A DNA stretch of 64,000 nucleotides, taken from NCBI RefSeq assembly GCF_001969365.1, contig NZ_CP019312.1, forward strand, positions 2,976,001 to 3,040,000. The letters are read 5' to 3'. Position numbers and translations under genes: made by a program. This DNA is from Tateyamaria omphalii (GTDB taxonomy: Bacteria; Pseudomonadota; Alphaproteobacteria; Rhodobacterales; Rhodobacteraceae). The first letter of the stretch is position 1. Every line of letters begins with the position of its first letter. The notes under the pieces were generated by a model. It worked only from the letters and a program-made list of their open reading frames with translations, made no database searches and had not been told where the DNA came from. Shown piece after piece: positions 1 through 9,002 of the stretch.

Positions 1-368
1 ATGGCGCGTTGGCGCGGCGTAATGTCTGCCACGCGCCAGTTCATGACAAGTTGTTCGCCCAAAGCCGGGTTGCCCGAGAGTTGGCGGACGGCCGCCCCAT
101 GGGCTGTGAGGCAGTAAAAACAGCGGTTTGTGGCGCTGACAACGACGGCGACCATCTCGCGTTCGAGCTTGGTCAGCCCGCTGTCGGCGAGCATGAGGTC
201 GTTGTAGAGCGTTGTGAAGGCGTTGAGTTTGTCGATATCAAAGGCGTGCGCTTTGAGGACGTTGGGGACCATGCCCAGCTTGTCCATGCAGATATCGAAG
301 TATTTCTGCGTTTCCGCTGGCAGCGGGTCGACCATGGGCAGGTTCAGGGCGGTGGGCTGATCTGTCAT
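1..368 (-). CDS. AhpD-like peroxidase-related protein (partial, C-terminus outside window)
   Basis: This is the N-terminal 122 residues of an AhpD/carboxymuconolactone-decarboxylase-fold protein of the 'peroxidase-related' type. The visible signature is CFYC at residues 83-86 followed by His90 (CxxC-x3-H), with the acidic residues upstream that the AhpD fold uses in its thiol relay. The family is thought to act in peroxide or thiol redox chemistry; the substrate is unknown. The ATG has a GGAGG-type Shine-Dalgarno just upstream and overlaps the stop of the acetyltransferase gene by 4 bases (ATGA), so the two are probably co-transcribed. The reading frame is open at base 1, so the truncation is due to the window edge and not to decay. 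Confidence 0.85.
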   Translation of the reverse strand, partial: MTDQPTALNLPMVDPLPAETQKYFDICMDKLGMVPNVLKAHAFDIDKLNAFTTLYNDLMLADSGLTKLEREMVAVVVSATNRCFYCLTAHGAAVRQLSGNPALGEQLVMNWRVADITPRQRA

Positions 369-1081
369 GTGTCCTCCGATGCGATCCGGTAATGATAGCC
401 GCAGGCGCGCCCGAAGCCCAACCCCTGATAGAGCGCGTTGGCCGGGCCGTTGGCGGCCGTGGTCAGCACCGCCATGTACGTGGCGCCGTTTTCTGCGGCC
501 CAGAGTGCCGCCCGTCGCATCATCCATTGCGCCATGCCGTGGCGACGTTGATGGGCCAGCACCTCGACCGCGTGGACCATGGCGATGCGGTCGTGGATCG
601 CGACAAAGGCGGTGCCTGCGGGCTTGTCTTTGTGCCGTGCCAGGATCGCCGTTTTCGTACGCGCCCGATGCATGATCGCAAGGCGCGCGGGGCCGATGCC
701 GCCCGCGGCCCAGATGTCCTTCATGATCGCCAGTGGCTCCCAAATGGCGAAGGCGGTGACGCGGGGGATCGGGATGTCGGTGAGTGTTTCAACCGGCGTG
801 ATGTAGCCATTTGTGGGGTCAACGATGGTGTAGCCGTTTTGGTCGAGCAGGGTGTCGAGGGCGTCTTCGCCTTGCCGGACCATGAAGAGTGGCGTCTGGT
901 GCGCGTGGCGCATCGCGTGTTCGGCTTGGGCAAGGTCATGCGTCGGCTCATCCGCTGTGGCCGCCGACACGCGCTTGCCGCCCCCTTGGCCGTCGCGGAT
1001 GGTCCAAGGGCCTGCGCGCGTGATCGTGGCGGCCGGCCATGTGCCGTCAATGGCAGCGTAGAAGGCTGCCGCGTCGATCAT
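365..1081 (-). CDS. GNAT-family N-acetyltransferase
   Basis: This 238-residue protein has a C-terminal GNAT domain. The acetyl-CoA pyrophosphate-binding loop is visible as QRRHGMA (residues 178-184), followed by the alpha-helix and the NALYQGLGF strand-turn near residue 215 that is typical of the fold. The N-terminal ~100 residues are less conserved and may be a degenerate second GNAT half. The acceptor substrate cannot be told from sequence. It is flanked by 4-base overlaps on both sides (CinA-like upstream, AhpD-like downstream), giving a three-gene minus-strand operon. Confidence 0.8.
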   Translation of the reverse strand: MIDAAAFYAAIDGTWPAATITRAGPWTIRDGQGGGKRVSAATADEPTHDLAQAEHAMRHAHQTPLFMVRQGEDALDTLLDQNGYTIVDPTNGYITPVETLTDIPIPRVTAFAIWEPLAIMKDIWAAGGIGPARLAIMHRARTKTAILARHKDKPAGTAFVAIHDRIAMVHAVEVLAHQRRHGMAQWMMRRAALWAAENGATYMAVLTTAANGPANALYQGLGFGRACGYHYRIASEDT

Positions 1082-1800
1082 GCCGGGAAGTGGTCGGCGA
1101 GCTTGGTCAGGGCGGCGTCCACCTCCGCCCCGCTAGTGCCGCGGATGACCACGTTGGCGCCGTAGCGGCCATCCTTCTGGAATGGGTAGGAACCGATGCT
1201 GAGGTCGGGATGGGCCGTCGCGATGTCGCCGAGCGGGCCTGCGATGTCGCCCTCGCCTCGCTCGATCCGCATGGTTTTGGAGATCAGCGGCGCGCCACCT
1301 GTGAGTGTGGGCAGGACCGAGGCGACCATGGATTGGAAGACCGAAGGCACACCTGCCATCACGTGGACGTTCTTGAGCGTGAAGCCAGGGGCGGCGGAGA
1401 CAGGGTTTTCGATCAGCGTGGCACCGTCGGGGATCCGCGCCATGCGGAGCCGTGCGGCATTCAGGTCGGTGCCGGATTTCGCGTAGTGTTCGGCCAGGAT
1501 TGCGCGGGCATCGTCGCGTATGTCGATGGGCGTGTCGAAGGCGGCGGCAATGCAATCTGCCGTGATGTCGTCGTGCGTCGGACCGATGCCGCCGGAGGTG
1601 AAGACGCTGTCGTATGTTGCGCTGAGCGCCTGAACAGCTGCGACGATAGCGGCGGGGTCGTCGCTGACCACGCGCACTTCTTTCAGGTCGATGCCGTGGT
1701 CGGTCAGCTGGCCTGCCAGATGGTGCATGTTGGCGTCGCGGGTGCGGCCGGAGAGGATCTCGTCTCCGATCACCAGCATGGCGGCGGTAGGGTTGGGCAT
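1078..1800 (-). CDS. CinA N-terminal / molybdopterin-binding domain protein (COG1058)
   Basis: A single MoCF_biosynth (MoaB/MogA-like) domain of 240 residues, matching the N-terminal half of competence/damage-inducible protein CinA without the C-terminal NMN deamidase domain. The diagnostic loop SGGIGPTHDD is at residues 69-78, and GDEILSGRT is at 12-20. COG1058 members in other bacteria act as ADP-ribose pyrophosphatases in pyridine-nucleotide repair; whether this one does is inference. The start is supported by AAGGAGG six bases before the ATG. It heads the operon with the acetyltransferase and AhpD-like genes, and diverges from sfsA. Confidence 0.85.
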   Translation of the reverse strand: MPNPTAAMLVIGDEILSGRTRDANMHHLAGQLTDHGIDLKEVRVVSDDPAAIVAAVQALSATYDSVFTSGGIGPTHDDITADCIAAAFDTPIDIRDDARAILAEHYAKSGTDLNAARLRMARIPDGATLIENPVSAAPGFTLKNVHVMAGVPSVFQSMVASVLPTLTGGAPLISKTMRIERGEGDIAGPLGDIATAHPDLSIGSYPFQKDGRYGANVVIRGTSGAEVDAALTKLADHFPA

Positions 1801-1847
1801 CTCGGCCTCCTTGCGATTGCGGCCAGTGACGGTATAGGGCTGCGCCC

Positions 1848-2552
1848 ATGCGCTTTCAAACCGAACTTGTTCCCGCCACGCTGATCCGCCGTTACAAACG
1901 GTTTCTGGCGGATTGCCGTCTGGAGGATGGGCGCGAGGTGGTGGCGCATTGTGCCAACCCCGGGTCGATGATGGGGCTGGCGGAGCCGGGCGTGCGCATC
2001 TGGCTGGAGCCGAATGACGATCCCAAGAAGAAGCTGAAGTTTGGCTGGCGGCTCGTGGAGCATGCGGGCGGGTATTTCACCGGTGTGGACACCTCGGTCC
2101 CGAACAAGGCGCTGCGGGCGGCGTTCGAGGCGAGGCAGGTGCCGGGGTTTGACGCGTATACGACCGTGCGGCCCGAGCAGAAATACGGGGAAGGCAGCCG
2201 GATCGACTTTTTGCTTCAGGGCAACGGGTTGCCCGATGCCTATGTAGAGGTGAAATCGGTGACGCTCGCACGGCAGCCGGGGCTGGCGGAGTTCCCTGAC
2301 TCGGTGACCGCGCGCGGGGCCAAACATCTGGTGGAGTTGGCGCGCATGGCGGAGGCGGGGCATCGGGCCGTGATGCTGTATCTGGTGCAGCGCACGGATT
2401 GTGATCGCCTCACACTGGCGGCGGACATCGACCCGGCCTATGCTACAGCCTATGCGACAGCGACCGGGGCGGGGGTGGAAACGCTGTGCCTCGGCACCCA
2501 TATCACGCCGACAGGCGTACGGGTCGGTGCGCCCATGGCCGTGGTGATGTGA
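1848..2552 (+). CDS. sfsA: SfsA family DNA/RNA nuclease-fold protein
   Basis: A full-length (234 residue) SfsA protein, historically 'sugar fermentation stimulation protein A', now regarded as an OB-fold plus PD-(D/E)xK nuclease-like protein. Visible signatures are HCANPGSM (residues 34-41) and the nuclease-like core SRIDFLL (117-123) followed by YVEVKSVTL (132-140), giving Asp120, Glu134 and Lys136 as likely catalytic residues. It is transcribed divergently from the CinA-like gene across a 47-base gap and followed 50 bases later by map in the same direction. Its physiological role is unclear in all bacteria. Confidence 0.92.
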   Translation: MRFQTELVPATLIRRYKRFLADCRLEDGREVVAHCANPGSMMGLAEPGVRIWLEPNDDPKKKLKFGWRLVEHAGGYFTGVDTSVPNKALRAAFEARQVPGFDAYTTVRPEQKYGEGSRIDFLLQGNGLPDAYVEVKSVTLARQPGLAEFPDSVTARGAKHLVELARMAEAGHRAVMLYLVQRTDCDRLTLAADIDPAYATAYATATGAGVETLCLGTHITPTGVRVGAPMAVVM

Positions 2553-2602
2553 CCCACTGGCCCTTTTTGCCGCAGTGCAGTATATTATAGGCCTCAACGC
2601 CG

Positions 2603-3427
2603 ATGGAGCGCGCTTTGGACCACGATACCCGCGGTCGTCTGACGAAGGACGGCATACGCATTTATGACCCTTTGGACTTTGCCGGGATGCACGCGGCAGG
2701 GCGGCTTGCGGCCGAGATCCTGGATGCGATGGCGGATCAGGTGTTTCCGGGGCAGACGACGGGCGCCATCGACAAGATGATCACCGATATGGTCGACGCG
2801 GCGGGCGCGACCTCGGCCACGATCGGGTACAAAGGATACAAGCACGCCAGTTGCATCAGCGTGAACCATGTGGTCTGCCACGGCATTCCGGGCGACAAAA
2901 CGTTGAAGGATGGCGACATTCTGAACATTGACGTGACCGTCATCGTGGATGGCTGGTATGGCGACACGTCCCGCATGTATGTGGCAGGCAAGCTGCCGCG
3001 AAAGGCCGAGCGGCTGATCGAGATCACCCATGACAGCCTGATGCGCGGGATCGAGGCGGTGAAGCCCGGCAACACCTTTGGCGACATCGGCCATGCGATC
3101 CAGAGCTTTGTCGAAAGCCAGCGCATGTCCGTTGTGCGCGATTTCTGCGGGCATGGTCTGGGCCGGGTTTTCCACGCGCCGCCCAACGTGCTGCATTATG
3201 GCCGTCCCGGCACGGGCGCAGTCCTGGAGCCTGGCATGTTCTTTACCATCGAGCCGATGGTGAACCTTGGGCGGCCCGAAACCAAGACGCTGGCCGACGA
3301 CTGGACCGCCGTCACCCGCGACAAGTCGTTGTCGGCGCAGTTCGAGCATTCGGTGGGCGTGACCGAGGATGGGGTGGAGATCTTTACCCTGTCGCCCGGT
3401 GGTCGGTTTCATCCGACCTATAGGTGA
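2603..3427 (+). CDS. map: Type I methionine aminopeptidase
   Basis: Removes the initiator methionine from nascent proteins in the cytoplasm, as a dinuclear-metal pita-bread hydrolase. All five metal ligands are recognisable: Asp110 (NIDV), Asp121 (GDTSRMY), His184 (CGHGLG), Glu217 (FFTIEP) and Glu248 (QFEHS); His93 (VCHGIP) is the conserved substrate-binding histidine. At 274 residues it is the usual proteobacterial size with a slight N-terminal extension, so an internal start is possible. It converges on rsmD with a 23-base gap filled by a perfect hairpin at 3430-3450. Confidence 0.96.
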   Translation: MERALDHDTRGRLTKDGIRIYDPLDFAGMHAAGRLAAEILDAMADQVFPGQTTGAIDKMITDMVDAAGATSATIGYKGYKHASCISVNHVVCHGIPGDKTLKDGDILNIDVTVIVDGWYGDTSRMYVAGKLPRKAERLIEITHDSLMRGIEAVKPGNTFGDIGHAIQSFVESQRMSVVRDFCGHGLGRVFHAPPNVLHYGRPGTGAVLEPGMFFTIEPMVNLGRPETKTLADDWTAVTRDKSLSAQFEHSVGVTEDGVEIFTLSPGGRFHPTYR

Positions 3428-3429
3428 GC

Positions 3430-3450
3430 GGTGCGCCGTAAAGGCGCACC
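3430..3450. repeat. Perfect palindromic hairpin between map and rsmD
   Basis: Arms GGTGCGCC (3430-3437) and GGCGCACC (3443-3450) are exact complements around a 5-base GTAAA loop, followed by CTACG. The hairpin lies between convergent genes and could terminate transcription both ways, but it has no T-tract. The same arms recur inside the RlmL-like gene (27310-27328), and a related GTAAGGCG...CGCCCTAC hairpin lies at 46391-46416, so it is probably one copy of a dispersed palindromic repeat. Confidence 0.65.
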
Positions 3451-3996
3451 CTACGCCGTTTCAAGCAATGTAACGTGTGTGCTGCCGAAGCGGCGCCGGT
3501 CCAGCAGCGCGTAGCCTGCGGGTGGGTCCATGGCGGCGTTTTCTTCCCATACGATCAGCGCGTCGTCGGCGCAGTGCGTGCGGATGGCAGCGAGTGCCTT
3601 TTCGCCCATGCCCTTGCCGTAAGGTGGATCGAGAAAGATCAGGTTGAAGGGTGTTGGCCCAAGCTCGCCGGGTTTGGTTGCGTCGAGGCGCAGCAGTTTG
3701 GTCTGGTCGCCCGCGTTCAGCTTCTTGATGTTTTCCGCAATCAGCTTTTGGCCCACGCGCCCGTTTTCCGCGAAGGTTACGTGTGCCGCGCCGCGCGACA
3801 GCGCCTCAAGCCCAAGCGCGCCGGTGCCTGCGAAGAGATCCAGCACATGTGCGCCGTCTATCACCCCGCGATGGGTGAGCATGGAAAACAGGCTTTCGCG
3901 CACCCGGTCGGGCGTGGGGCGCAGATGTGCCTGCGCGTCGCCCCTGCCCACGTTGGCCAGCGGGACACCGCGCCAGCGGCCTGCGATGATCCTCAC
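3451..3996 (-). CDS. rsmD: 16S rRNA (guanine966-N2)-methyltransferase RsmD
   Basis: A 181-residue class I SAM methyltransferase that modifies G966 of 16S rRNA during 30S assembly. The N-terminal RIIAGRWRG signature is diagnostic of RsmD. SAM-binding motif I is DLFAGTGALG (53-62) and the catalytic motif is DPPY (123-126). I use the GTG at 3996: it begins exactly where the RsmD family begins and overlaps the stop of the upstream reductase as GTGA. A longer in-frame extension exists but would read through the reductase gene. Co-transcription with the reductase is likely. Confidence 0.93.
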   Translation of the reverse strand: MRIIAGRWRGVPLANVGRGDAQAHLRPTPDRVRESLFSMLTHRGVIDGAHVLDLFAGTGALGLEALSRGAAHVTFAENGRVGQKLIAENIKKLNAGDQTKLLRLDATKPGELGPTPFNLIFLDPPYGKGMGEKALAAIRTHCADDALIVWEENAAMDPPAGYALLDRRRFGSTHVTLLETA

Positions 3997-5195
3997 TTGA
4001 GCAGGGCTTTCAGATCGCCCGCGGGGTCCGCGACGACGCTTGGGTCTGCCGATTTGCCCGCTTCGATCAGCCGTTTGCCGATCATGTAGGCGCGCGGATC
4101 GTTGGCGGCGTCCACGGCGAGCAGCGTGTCGCCTGCGTAGTACCAGAATGATTTGGCCGTCCCCCCATCGCGCGTCACGACCCGGTCGTAGCCGGTGTTC
4201 AGTCCCGCGATTTGCAGTTTGACGTCGAACTGGTCGGACCAGAACCATGGTCGGGCCACGTAATCCTTGGCCGCGCCCATGATGTTTTCGGCAACGCATT
4301 CGGCCTGGTCGATTGCGTTGGGCACGGATTCGAGGCGGATACGGTCGCCCTTGTAAGGGAAGGAGGCACAATCGCCCGCGGCCCAGACATGGGGGGCGGA
4401 GGTGCGACCCTGAGCATCGGTGGCGATGCCGTTGTCGAGGGCGATGCCCGCCGCTTCGGCCAAGCCGGTTTCTGGGGAGATGCCGACGCCGACGATCACG
4501 AGGTCTACGTCAAGCGCCGTGCCGTCAGTCAGTTCGGCGCCCGACACGGTGCCATCGCCCGTGAGCCGTGTCAGCCCGACGCCCTCGCGCAGGTCAACGC
4601 CGTGGCCTGCGTGCAGGGTACGGAAGTAGTCGCTGGTTTCGGGGGCGGCGACCCGTTGCAAGATGCGATCGGCCATTTCGACCAGCACCACGGTCAGGCC
4701 CAGCTTGCAGCAGACGGCCGCCGCTTCGAGCCCGATATACCCTCCGCCCACGATGAGGGCGGTTTTGCCGGACTGGCACCACGGCGCCATCTTATCCACG
4801 TCCGCCAGATCGCGGACGGTGAAGACCCCATCCAGATCGCCGCCGATGGACGCAGGCAGGCGGCGGGGGGACGATCCGGTGGTGAGGACTAGATCAGTGT
4901 AGTCGAGCGTGTCACTGCCCACCGTCACGGTCTGCGCGCTTGTGTCGATGGCCGTAACCGCGTCGCCCATGCGCACGGTGATGTTGTTGTCGGCATAGAA
5001 GCTGTCGGGGCGCAGGAACATCCGTTCCAGCGGCATGTCACCCAGCAGATACGCCTTGGACAGCGGGGGGCGTTGATAGGGCAATGCGGGCTCGGCGCCG
5101 ATCAGCGTGATCGCCCCCTCAAACCCGCCATTGCGCAGCTTGGCAACGCAGGATGCCCCCGCCTGCCCTGCCCCGATCACAATCACATGGCTCAT
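3993..5195 (-). CDS. FAD-dependent NAD(P)H oxidoreductase, rhodocoxin/putidaredoxin reductase type
   Basis: A 400-residue flavoprotein with an N-terminal FAD Rossmann motif (VIVIGAGQAG from residue 4), a mid-protein NAD(P)H Rossmann motif (ALIVGGGYIGLEA) and a C-terminal reductase domain. This is the architecture of ferredoxin reductases that feed electrons to [2Fe-2S] proteins, P450s or Rieske dioxygenases. No ferredoxin, P450 or oxygenase gene is adjacent, so the partner is unknown. I chose the ATG at 5195, which has AAGGTG upstream and begins right before the FAD motif; a GTG three codons earlier is the alternative. It diverges from the peroxiredoxin gene. Confidence 0.88.
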   Translation of the reverse strand: MSHVIVIGAGQAGASCVAKLRNGGFEGAITLIGAEPALPYQRPPLSKAYLLGDMPLERMFLRPDSFYADNNITVRMGDAVTAIDTSAQTVTVGSDTLDYTDLVLTTGSSPRRLPASIGGDLDGVFTVRDLADVDKMAPWCQSGKTALIVGGGYIGLEAAAVCCKLGLTVVLVEMADRILQRVAAPETSDYFRTLHAGHGVDLREGVGLTRLTGDGTVSGAELTDGTALDVDLVIVGVGISPETGLAEAAGIALDNGIATDAQGRTSAPHVWAAGDCASFPYKGDRIRLESVPNAIDQAECVAENIMGAAKDYVARPWFWSDQFDVKLQIAGLNTGYDRVVTRDGGTAKSFWYYAGDTLLAVDAANDPRAYMIGKRLIEAGKSADPSVVADPAGDLKALLK

Positions 5196-5281
5196 GTCTT
5201 GCACCTTTGCCCTCGCCCTTTGCCAAGCCGGAGCCTATATCGCAGGGGAACGCAGACGCAATTCCAAGAAAGGCGCATATC

Positions 5282-5770
5282 ATGGCTATTTCCGTTGGTG
5301 ACACCCTGCCCGACGCATCACTGGTCTATCTGGGGGACGAAGGGCCCGCACAGGTGCAGCTGAGTGAAAAGACCAAGGGCCGCAAGGTCGTGATCTTTGC
5401 CCTGCCGGGCGCCTATACCGGCGTGTGCAGCACGGCGCATGTGCCCAGCTTTGTCCGCACCAAGGACCAGTTCGACGCCAAGGGCGTGGACGAGATCATT
5501 TGCGTCAGCGTGAACGACCCCTTTGTGCTAAAGGCGTGGGGCGAAAGCACCGGTGCCGAGGCGGCGGGCATCACGTTTCTGGGGGATGCGGAGGCGGCGT
5601 TTACCAAGGCGATGGGCCGTGAGTTCACGGCACCGCCTGCGGGCCTGATCAACCGGTCCAAGCGCTATGCGATGGTGGTCGAGGACGGCAAGGTGACCGT
5701 GCTGCAGGAGGAAGAAAACCCCGGCATGTGCGAGGTGTCAGGCGGTGAGGCGCTGCTTGAGGCGATGTGA
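5282..5770 (+). CDS. Peroxiredoxin, Prx5/atypical 2-Cys type
   Basis: A 162-residue thiol peroxidase that reduces H2O2 and alkyl hydroperoxides. The peroxidatic cysteine lies in PGAYTGVCS, a variant of the usual PGAFTPTCS. A second cysteine near the C-terminus (NPGMCEVSGG) may be the resolving cysteine. The ATG at 5282 follows GAAAGGCG; upstream in-frame codons would overlap the divergent reductase and lack family similarity. A strong hairpin terminator follows 25 bases after the stop. The divergent reductase could supply electrons, but that is only positional inference. Confidence 0.93.
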   Translation: MAISVGDTLPDASLVYLGDEGPAQVQLSEKTKGRKVVIFALPGAYTGVCSTAHVPSFVRTKDQFDAKGVDEIICVSVNDPFVLKAWGESTGAEAAGITFLGDAEAAFTKAMGREFTAPPAGLINRSKRYAMVVEDGKVTVLQEEENPGMCEVSGGEALLEAM

Positions 5771-5795
5771 TCTGCGCGCCAGATCAGCATGAAAT

Positions 5796-5822
5796 AAAAG
5801 GCCCCCAATCGGGGGCCTTTTT
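5796..5822. terminator. Bidirectional rho-independent terminator
   Basis: AAAA, then GGCCCCC (5800-5806), an AATC tetraloop and GGGGGCC (5811-5817), then TTTTT. It sits between the convergent peroxiredoxin and mscS genes, and the A-run on one side with the T-run on the other lets it work in both directions. Confidence 0.9.
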
Positions 5823-5842
5823 CATTTGGATCACGTTTTGAT

Positions 5843-6697
5843 CTATTCGGCCGCCTGCACGATGGTACGGGTTGGGAACGGGATGTCGAGGCCCGCGTCG
5901 TCCAGCGCTTCCTTGACCTTGCGTTTCATGTCCGCCTGATACTGGAAGTAGTCGCCGCTGTCGCACCAGACCCGCGCCAGGAAATCGACCGAGCTGTCGC
6001 CCAGGTTGTTGACCTGAATGAACGGCTCAGGGTCCGGTTTTGACCGCTCGTCCGCCATAATCGTGTCGCGGATCACCTGTTCGGCTTGTTTCAGGTTCAC
6101 ACCGTAGCCCACGCCGAATGTCCATTCGGCCCGGCGTGTGGGATAGATCGAGTAGTTTTCGATCACGTTGCCCCAGACCTCGGAATTGGGAATAATAATC
6201 TGCACGTTCCCAATGCTGGCCAATTCGGTGAAGTTCAGCGTCACGTCCTTCACCGTGCCCATCTTGTCCGCCACCTCGACGAAATCCCCGATCTTGAGCG
6301 GGCGGAAGAGGATCAGCATGACGCCTGCTGCCACGTTCGACAGGGTGCCCTGCAGCGCCAGACCAATGGCAAGGCCCGCGGCACCGACAGCGGCGACCAC
6401 CGACGTGGTCTGCACCCCAAAGGTGTTCAGGACGATCAGGAACGTGAACCCAAGGATCACGTAGCGCAGGATCGAGCCCAGGAAGTTGAAGAGCGTGTCG
6501 TCAAGATGCGCGCTCCTCAGCCCGATCCGGGTGACGCGACGACCAAGCCATGCTGCAACGATCCAGCCGAGGATCAGGATGGTGATGGCCGCCAGCACCG
6601 ACCCGACGACAGAGGCGAGGAATTCCAGTGACAGGTAGTCGCCAAGCGTCTTGCCTTGCCACACTTCTGTGGCAAGCAGGTTGTTTACTGTTTCCAT
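5843..6697 (-). CDS. Small-conductance mechanosensitive channel, MscS family
   Basis: A 284-residue inner-membrane channel that opens under membrane tension to release solutes during hypo-osmotic shock. Three transmembrane segments are visible (about residues 28-50, 72-93 and 98-123). TM3 carries the Gly/Ala-rich pore helix (AAVGAAGLAIGLALQGTLSN), and the cytoplasmic beta domain follows with IGDFVEV and IIIPNSEVWG. Length and layout match E. coli MscS. It is preceded after 4 bases by phhB on the same strand and ends at the shared terminator. Confidence 0.93.
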   Translation of the reverse strand: METVNNLLATEVWQGKTLGDYLSLEFLASVVGSVLAAITILILGWIVAAWLGRRVTRIGLRSAHLDDTLFNFLGSILRYVILGFTFLIVLNTFGVQTTSVVAAVGAAGLAIGLALQGTLSNVAAGVMLILFRPLKIGDFVEVADKMGTVKDVTLNFTELASIGNVQIIIPNSEVWGNVIENYSIYPTRRAEWTFGVGYGVNLKQAEQVIRDTIMADERSKPDPEPFIQVNNLGDSSVDFLARVWCDSGDYFQYQADMKRKVKEALDDAGLDIPFPTRTIVQAAE

Positions 6698-6701
6698 GGT
6701 C

Positions 6702-6995
6702 TTACCCCGCCAAACTGTCCATTTTGCGGGCCAATTTCACATCCAGCGTGCTCAGTCCACCCACGTCGTGGGTGGTCAGCGTCACCTCGACCCGTTTGTA
6801 GACATTGAACCACTCGGGGTGGTGGTCCCACTTTTCGGCCCAGATGGCGGCGCGCGTCATCCAAGCGAACGCTTCGACAAAATCGGCGAATTCGAATGTC
6901 TTGTGGATGGCGTCCCGCCCGTCGGTGACGGCCCATCCTGTGGCCAGCAGCGGATCCAGCAGGGTGGCCCGCGTCTCATCGCTGAGTTTTTCCAT
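6702..6995 (-). CDS. phhB: 4a-hydroxytetrahydrobiopterin dehydratase (PCD/PhhB)
   Basis: A 97-residue pterin-4a-carbinolamine dehydratase, which dehydrates the pterin product of aromatic amino-acid hydroxylation so it can be recycled. The signature [16 protein letters not shown] with the following [10 protein letters not shown] contains the conserved catalytic histidines. No phenylalanine hydroxylase gene lies nearby; in organisms lacking it, PCD homologues are thought to work in folate or molybdopterin metabolism. The start overlaps the stop of the upstream acyltransferase by one base (TAATG). Confidence 0.93.
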   Translation of the reverse strand: MEKLSDETRATLLDPLLATGWAVTDGRDAIHKTFEFADFVEAFAWMTRAAIWAEKWDHHPEWFNVYKRVEVTLTTHDVGGLSTLDVKLARKMDSLAG

Positions 6996-8182
6996 TATTC
7001 CTGTTCCTCGATCTGGACCTTCTTGAAAGGTCCGTAATCCGTGAGAATTTCAATTTCCTCCTCCACCGCCTCACGTTCGGCTTCGAGGTAGCGGGCGATG
7101 GCATCGGCAAAGCCGGGGTCGCCCACCCAATGCAGGCTGTGGGTCTGTGTCGGCAGGTATCCCCGTGCCAGCTTGTGTTCGCCCTGCGCCCCTGCCTCGA
7201 CCCGGTCCAGCCCGTGCTGGATCGCGATGTCGATGGCCTGATAATAGCACAACTCGAAATGCAGGCAGGGATGATGCTCCGAACAGCCCCAGTAGCGGCC
7301 GTATAACGCGCTTGCGCCGATAAAGTTCAATGCGCCCGCAACATATCTGCCATCCCGTTCCGCCAGCACCAGCGCCATGTCATCCGCCAGCGTCTCGTGC
7401 GCGATGTCAAAGAAGCGGCGGGTGAGGTAGGGCGTGCCCCATTTGCGCGCGCCAGTGTCCTGGTAGAAGTGCCAGAACGCGTCCCAGTGTTCGGGCCGCA
7501 GATCGTCGCCGGTGAACACATGGATGTCACCGCCAAAGTCCTGAGCCCGTGCGCGTTCCTTGCGGATGTTCTTGCGCTTGCGGCTGGACAGGGTGGCGAG
7601 GAAATCGTCGAACGTGCCGTAGTCATCGTTCAGCCAGTGGAATTGCTGGGTCGTGCGGGCCATGAGGCCCAGATCCGCGCCAAAGTCGCGTTCGGTTTCA
7701 GTACAGAAGGTCACGTGGAGCGAGCTGAGCTTGTTGTTTTCGCCCAGTTGTACCGCGCCCGAGATCAGGCCGCGCATCCCCAGTTCGGGGAAATCCGGAT
7801 GCGTCAGGAACCGCCGCCCCGTGGCCGGTGTGTGCGGAACCGCGATTTGCAGTTTGGGGTAGTACCGCCCCCCGGCCCGTTCATAGGCGTGGGCCCAGTT
7901 GTGATCGAAGATGTATTCGCCTTGGCTGTGGTTCTTGGCGTACATCGGCGCAAAGCCCACCGTCTGCCCATCGACGACGGCTTGCAAATACTGCGGTTGC
8001 CAGCCGGTGCCGGGGCCGACGGAGTTGCTGTCTTCCAGTGCCTTCAGAAAGCGGTAGGTGGTGAAGGGGTCTTGGGGCCTCCCGCCCCCTGCCGCCTCGG
8101 GGCAGGCGCACGCATCCCAGTCCGCTTGCCCGATTTCGGACAGGCTTGGCACCACACGGATTTCTATTTCTTGCTCGGACAC
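6995..8182 (-). CDS. GNAT/FemAB-like acyltransferase of the COG3146 family
   Basis: A 395-residue cytosolic protein of the COG3146 'peptidogalycan biosynthesis/recognition' family, a tandem-GNAT fold related to FemAB enzymes. Supporting features are the N-terminal [15 protein letters not shown] block, the central basic [15 protein letters not shown] segment and the C-terminal [17 protein letters not shown] motif, all family hallmarks. The substrate is unknown; an aminoacyl- or acyl-transfer role is inferred from fold only. It is coupled to phhB by a one-base stop/start overlap. Confidence 0.85.
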   Translation of the reverse strand: MSEQEIEIRVVPSLSEIGQADWDACACPEAAGGGRPQDPFTTYRFLKALEDSNSVGPGTGWQPQYLQAVVDGQTVGFAPMYAKNHSQGEYIFDHNWAHAYERAGGRYYPKLQIAVPHTPATGRRFLTHPDFPELGMRGLISGAVQLGENNKLSSLHVTFCTETERDFGADLGLMARTTQQFHWLNDDYGTFDDFLATLSSRKRKNIRKERARAQDFGGDIHVFTGDDLRPEHWDAFWHFYQDTGARKWGTPYLTRRFFDIAHETLADDMALVLAERDGRYVAGALNFIGASALYGRYWGCSEHHPCLHFELCYYQAIDIAIQHGLDRVEAGAQGEHKLARGYLPTQTHSLHWVGDPGFADAIARYLEAEREAVEEEIEILTDYGPFKKVQIEEQE

Positions 8183-8234
8183 AAACGGCCTTCCCTGCTC
8201 AACAGGTTGAGATGTGTGCCGCGCGGCGCGCGCT

Positions 8235-9002
8235 TCAACCGGGATGGGGGGCGAGGTAGCCCTCGAAGGTGATATTTTGCGCGACCTTGCGCGCCCGTGC
8301 TTCCTGCTCGGGCGACTTGACGGTCCAGCAGAGGATGTCAGCGCCTTGCTCTTTCAGTTCGGTTACGCGCGGACGGGCGAGGTCGGCGACCTCGTGACTG
8401 ATGAAGGTGGCGCGTATGCGGTCGTAATCGGGGATGGCGCGCAAGTGGGCGCATGTGGCCGCGTTCAGTGGCCAATCATCAGCTTTATATGCGCTGGTGA
8501 CGATCCCGCGCGGGATGTCGGGGCAGAGTTCTGCCATCCGGGCGACGCTGTGCGGGTTGAAGGACATGAGGGCAACGGGGCCTGTGTAACCTGCAAGCGC
8601 GTGTGCCGTGGCCTGTTCCAGTGGGCCGATGGCCTCGTCCATGGCGCCGTCCTGGTCCTTGATCTCGATCAGCACGGGCACTTGTCCCGCCACGATGTCT
8701 AATACCTCATCTAGTGTCGGAATACCCTCGCACCCACCACGGAGGGGGATCTTGTCAAGTGTCCCCGCGGGGACAGCCCGGATAGGCCCCGTTCCATCGG
8801 CCAAACGGTCCAGCGCGTAGTCGTGAAAGACCATTGCGCGGTCATCCGCGCTCAGTTGCACGTCGATCTCGATCCCGTAGCCATGATCCATGGCAGCGCG
8901 AATGGCGGCCCGGCTGTTTTCGGGGCGGCCATCTGCCACGTCGTGCAAGGCGCGGTGCGCAAGCGGTGCCGACAGAAACGCGACAGGCAAGCGCGGGGTC
9001 AT
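8235..9002 (-). CDS. Glycerophosphodiester phosphodiesterase (GDPD/UgpQ type)
   Basis: A 255-residue TIM-barrel phosphodiesterase predicted to hydrolyse glycerophosphodiesters to sn-glycerol-3-phosphate and an alcohol. The catalytic set is visible: LAHRALHD, PENS, GIEIDVQLS and VFHDYALDRL, supplying the paired His and the Glu/Asp metal ligands. No signal peptide is present, so it is cytoplasmic, like UgpQ. It overlaps the RidA gene by 4 bases (ATGA). It may process substrates imported by the Ugp-like transporter at 43-47 kb, though the two loci are 34 kb apart. Confidence 0.92.
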   Translation of the reverse strand: MTPRLPVAFLSAPLAHRALHDVADGRPENSRAAIRAAMDHGYGIEIDVQLSADDRAMVFHDYALDRLADGTGPIRAVPAGTLDKIPLRGGCEGIPTLDEVLDIVAGQVPVLIEIKDQDGAMDEAIGPLEQATAHALAGYTGPVALMSFNPHSVARMAELCPDIPRGIVTSAYKADDWPLNAATCAHLRAIPDYDRIRATFISHEVADLARPRVTELKEQGADILCWTVKSPEQEARARKVAQNITFEGYLAPHPG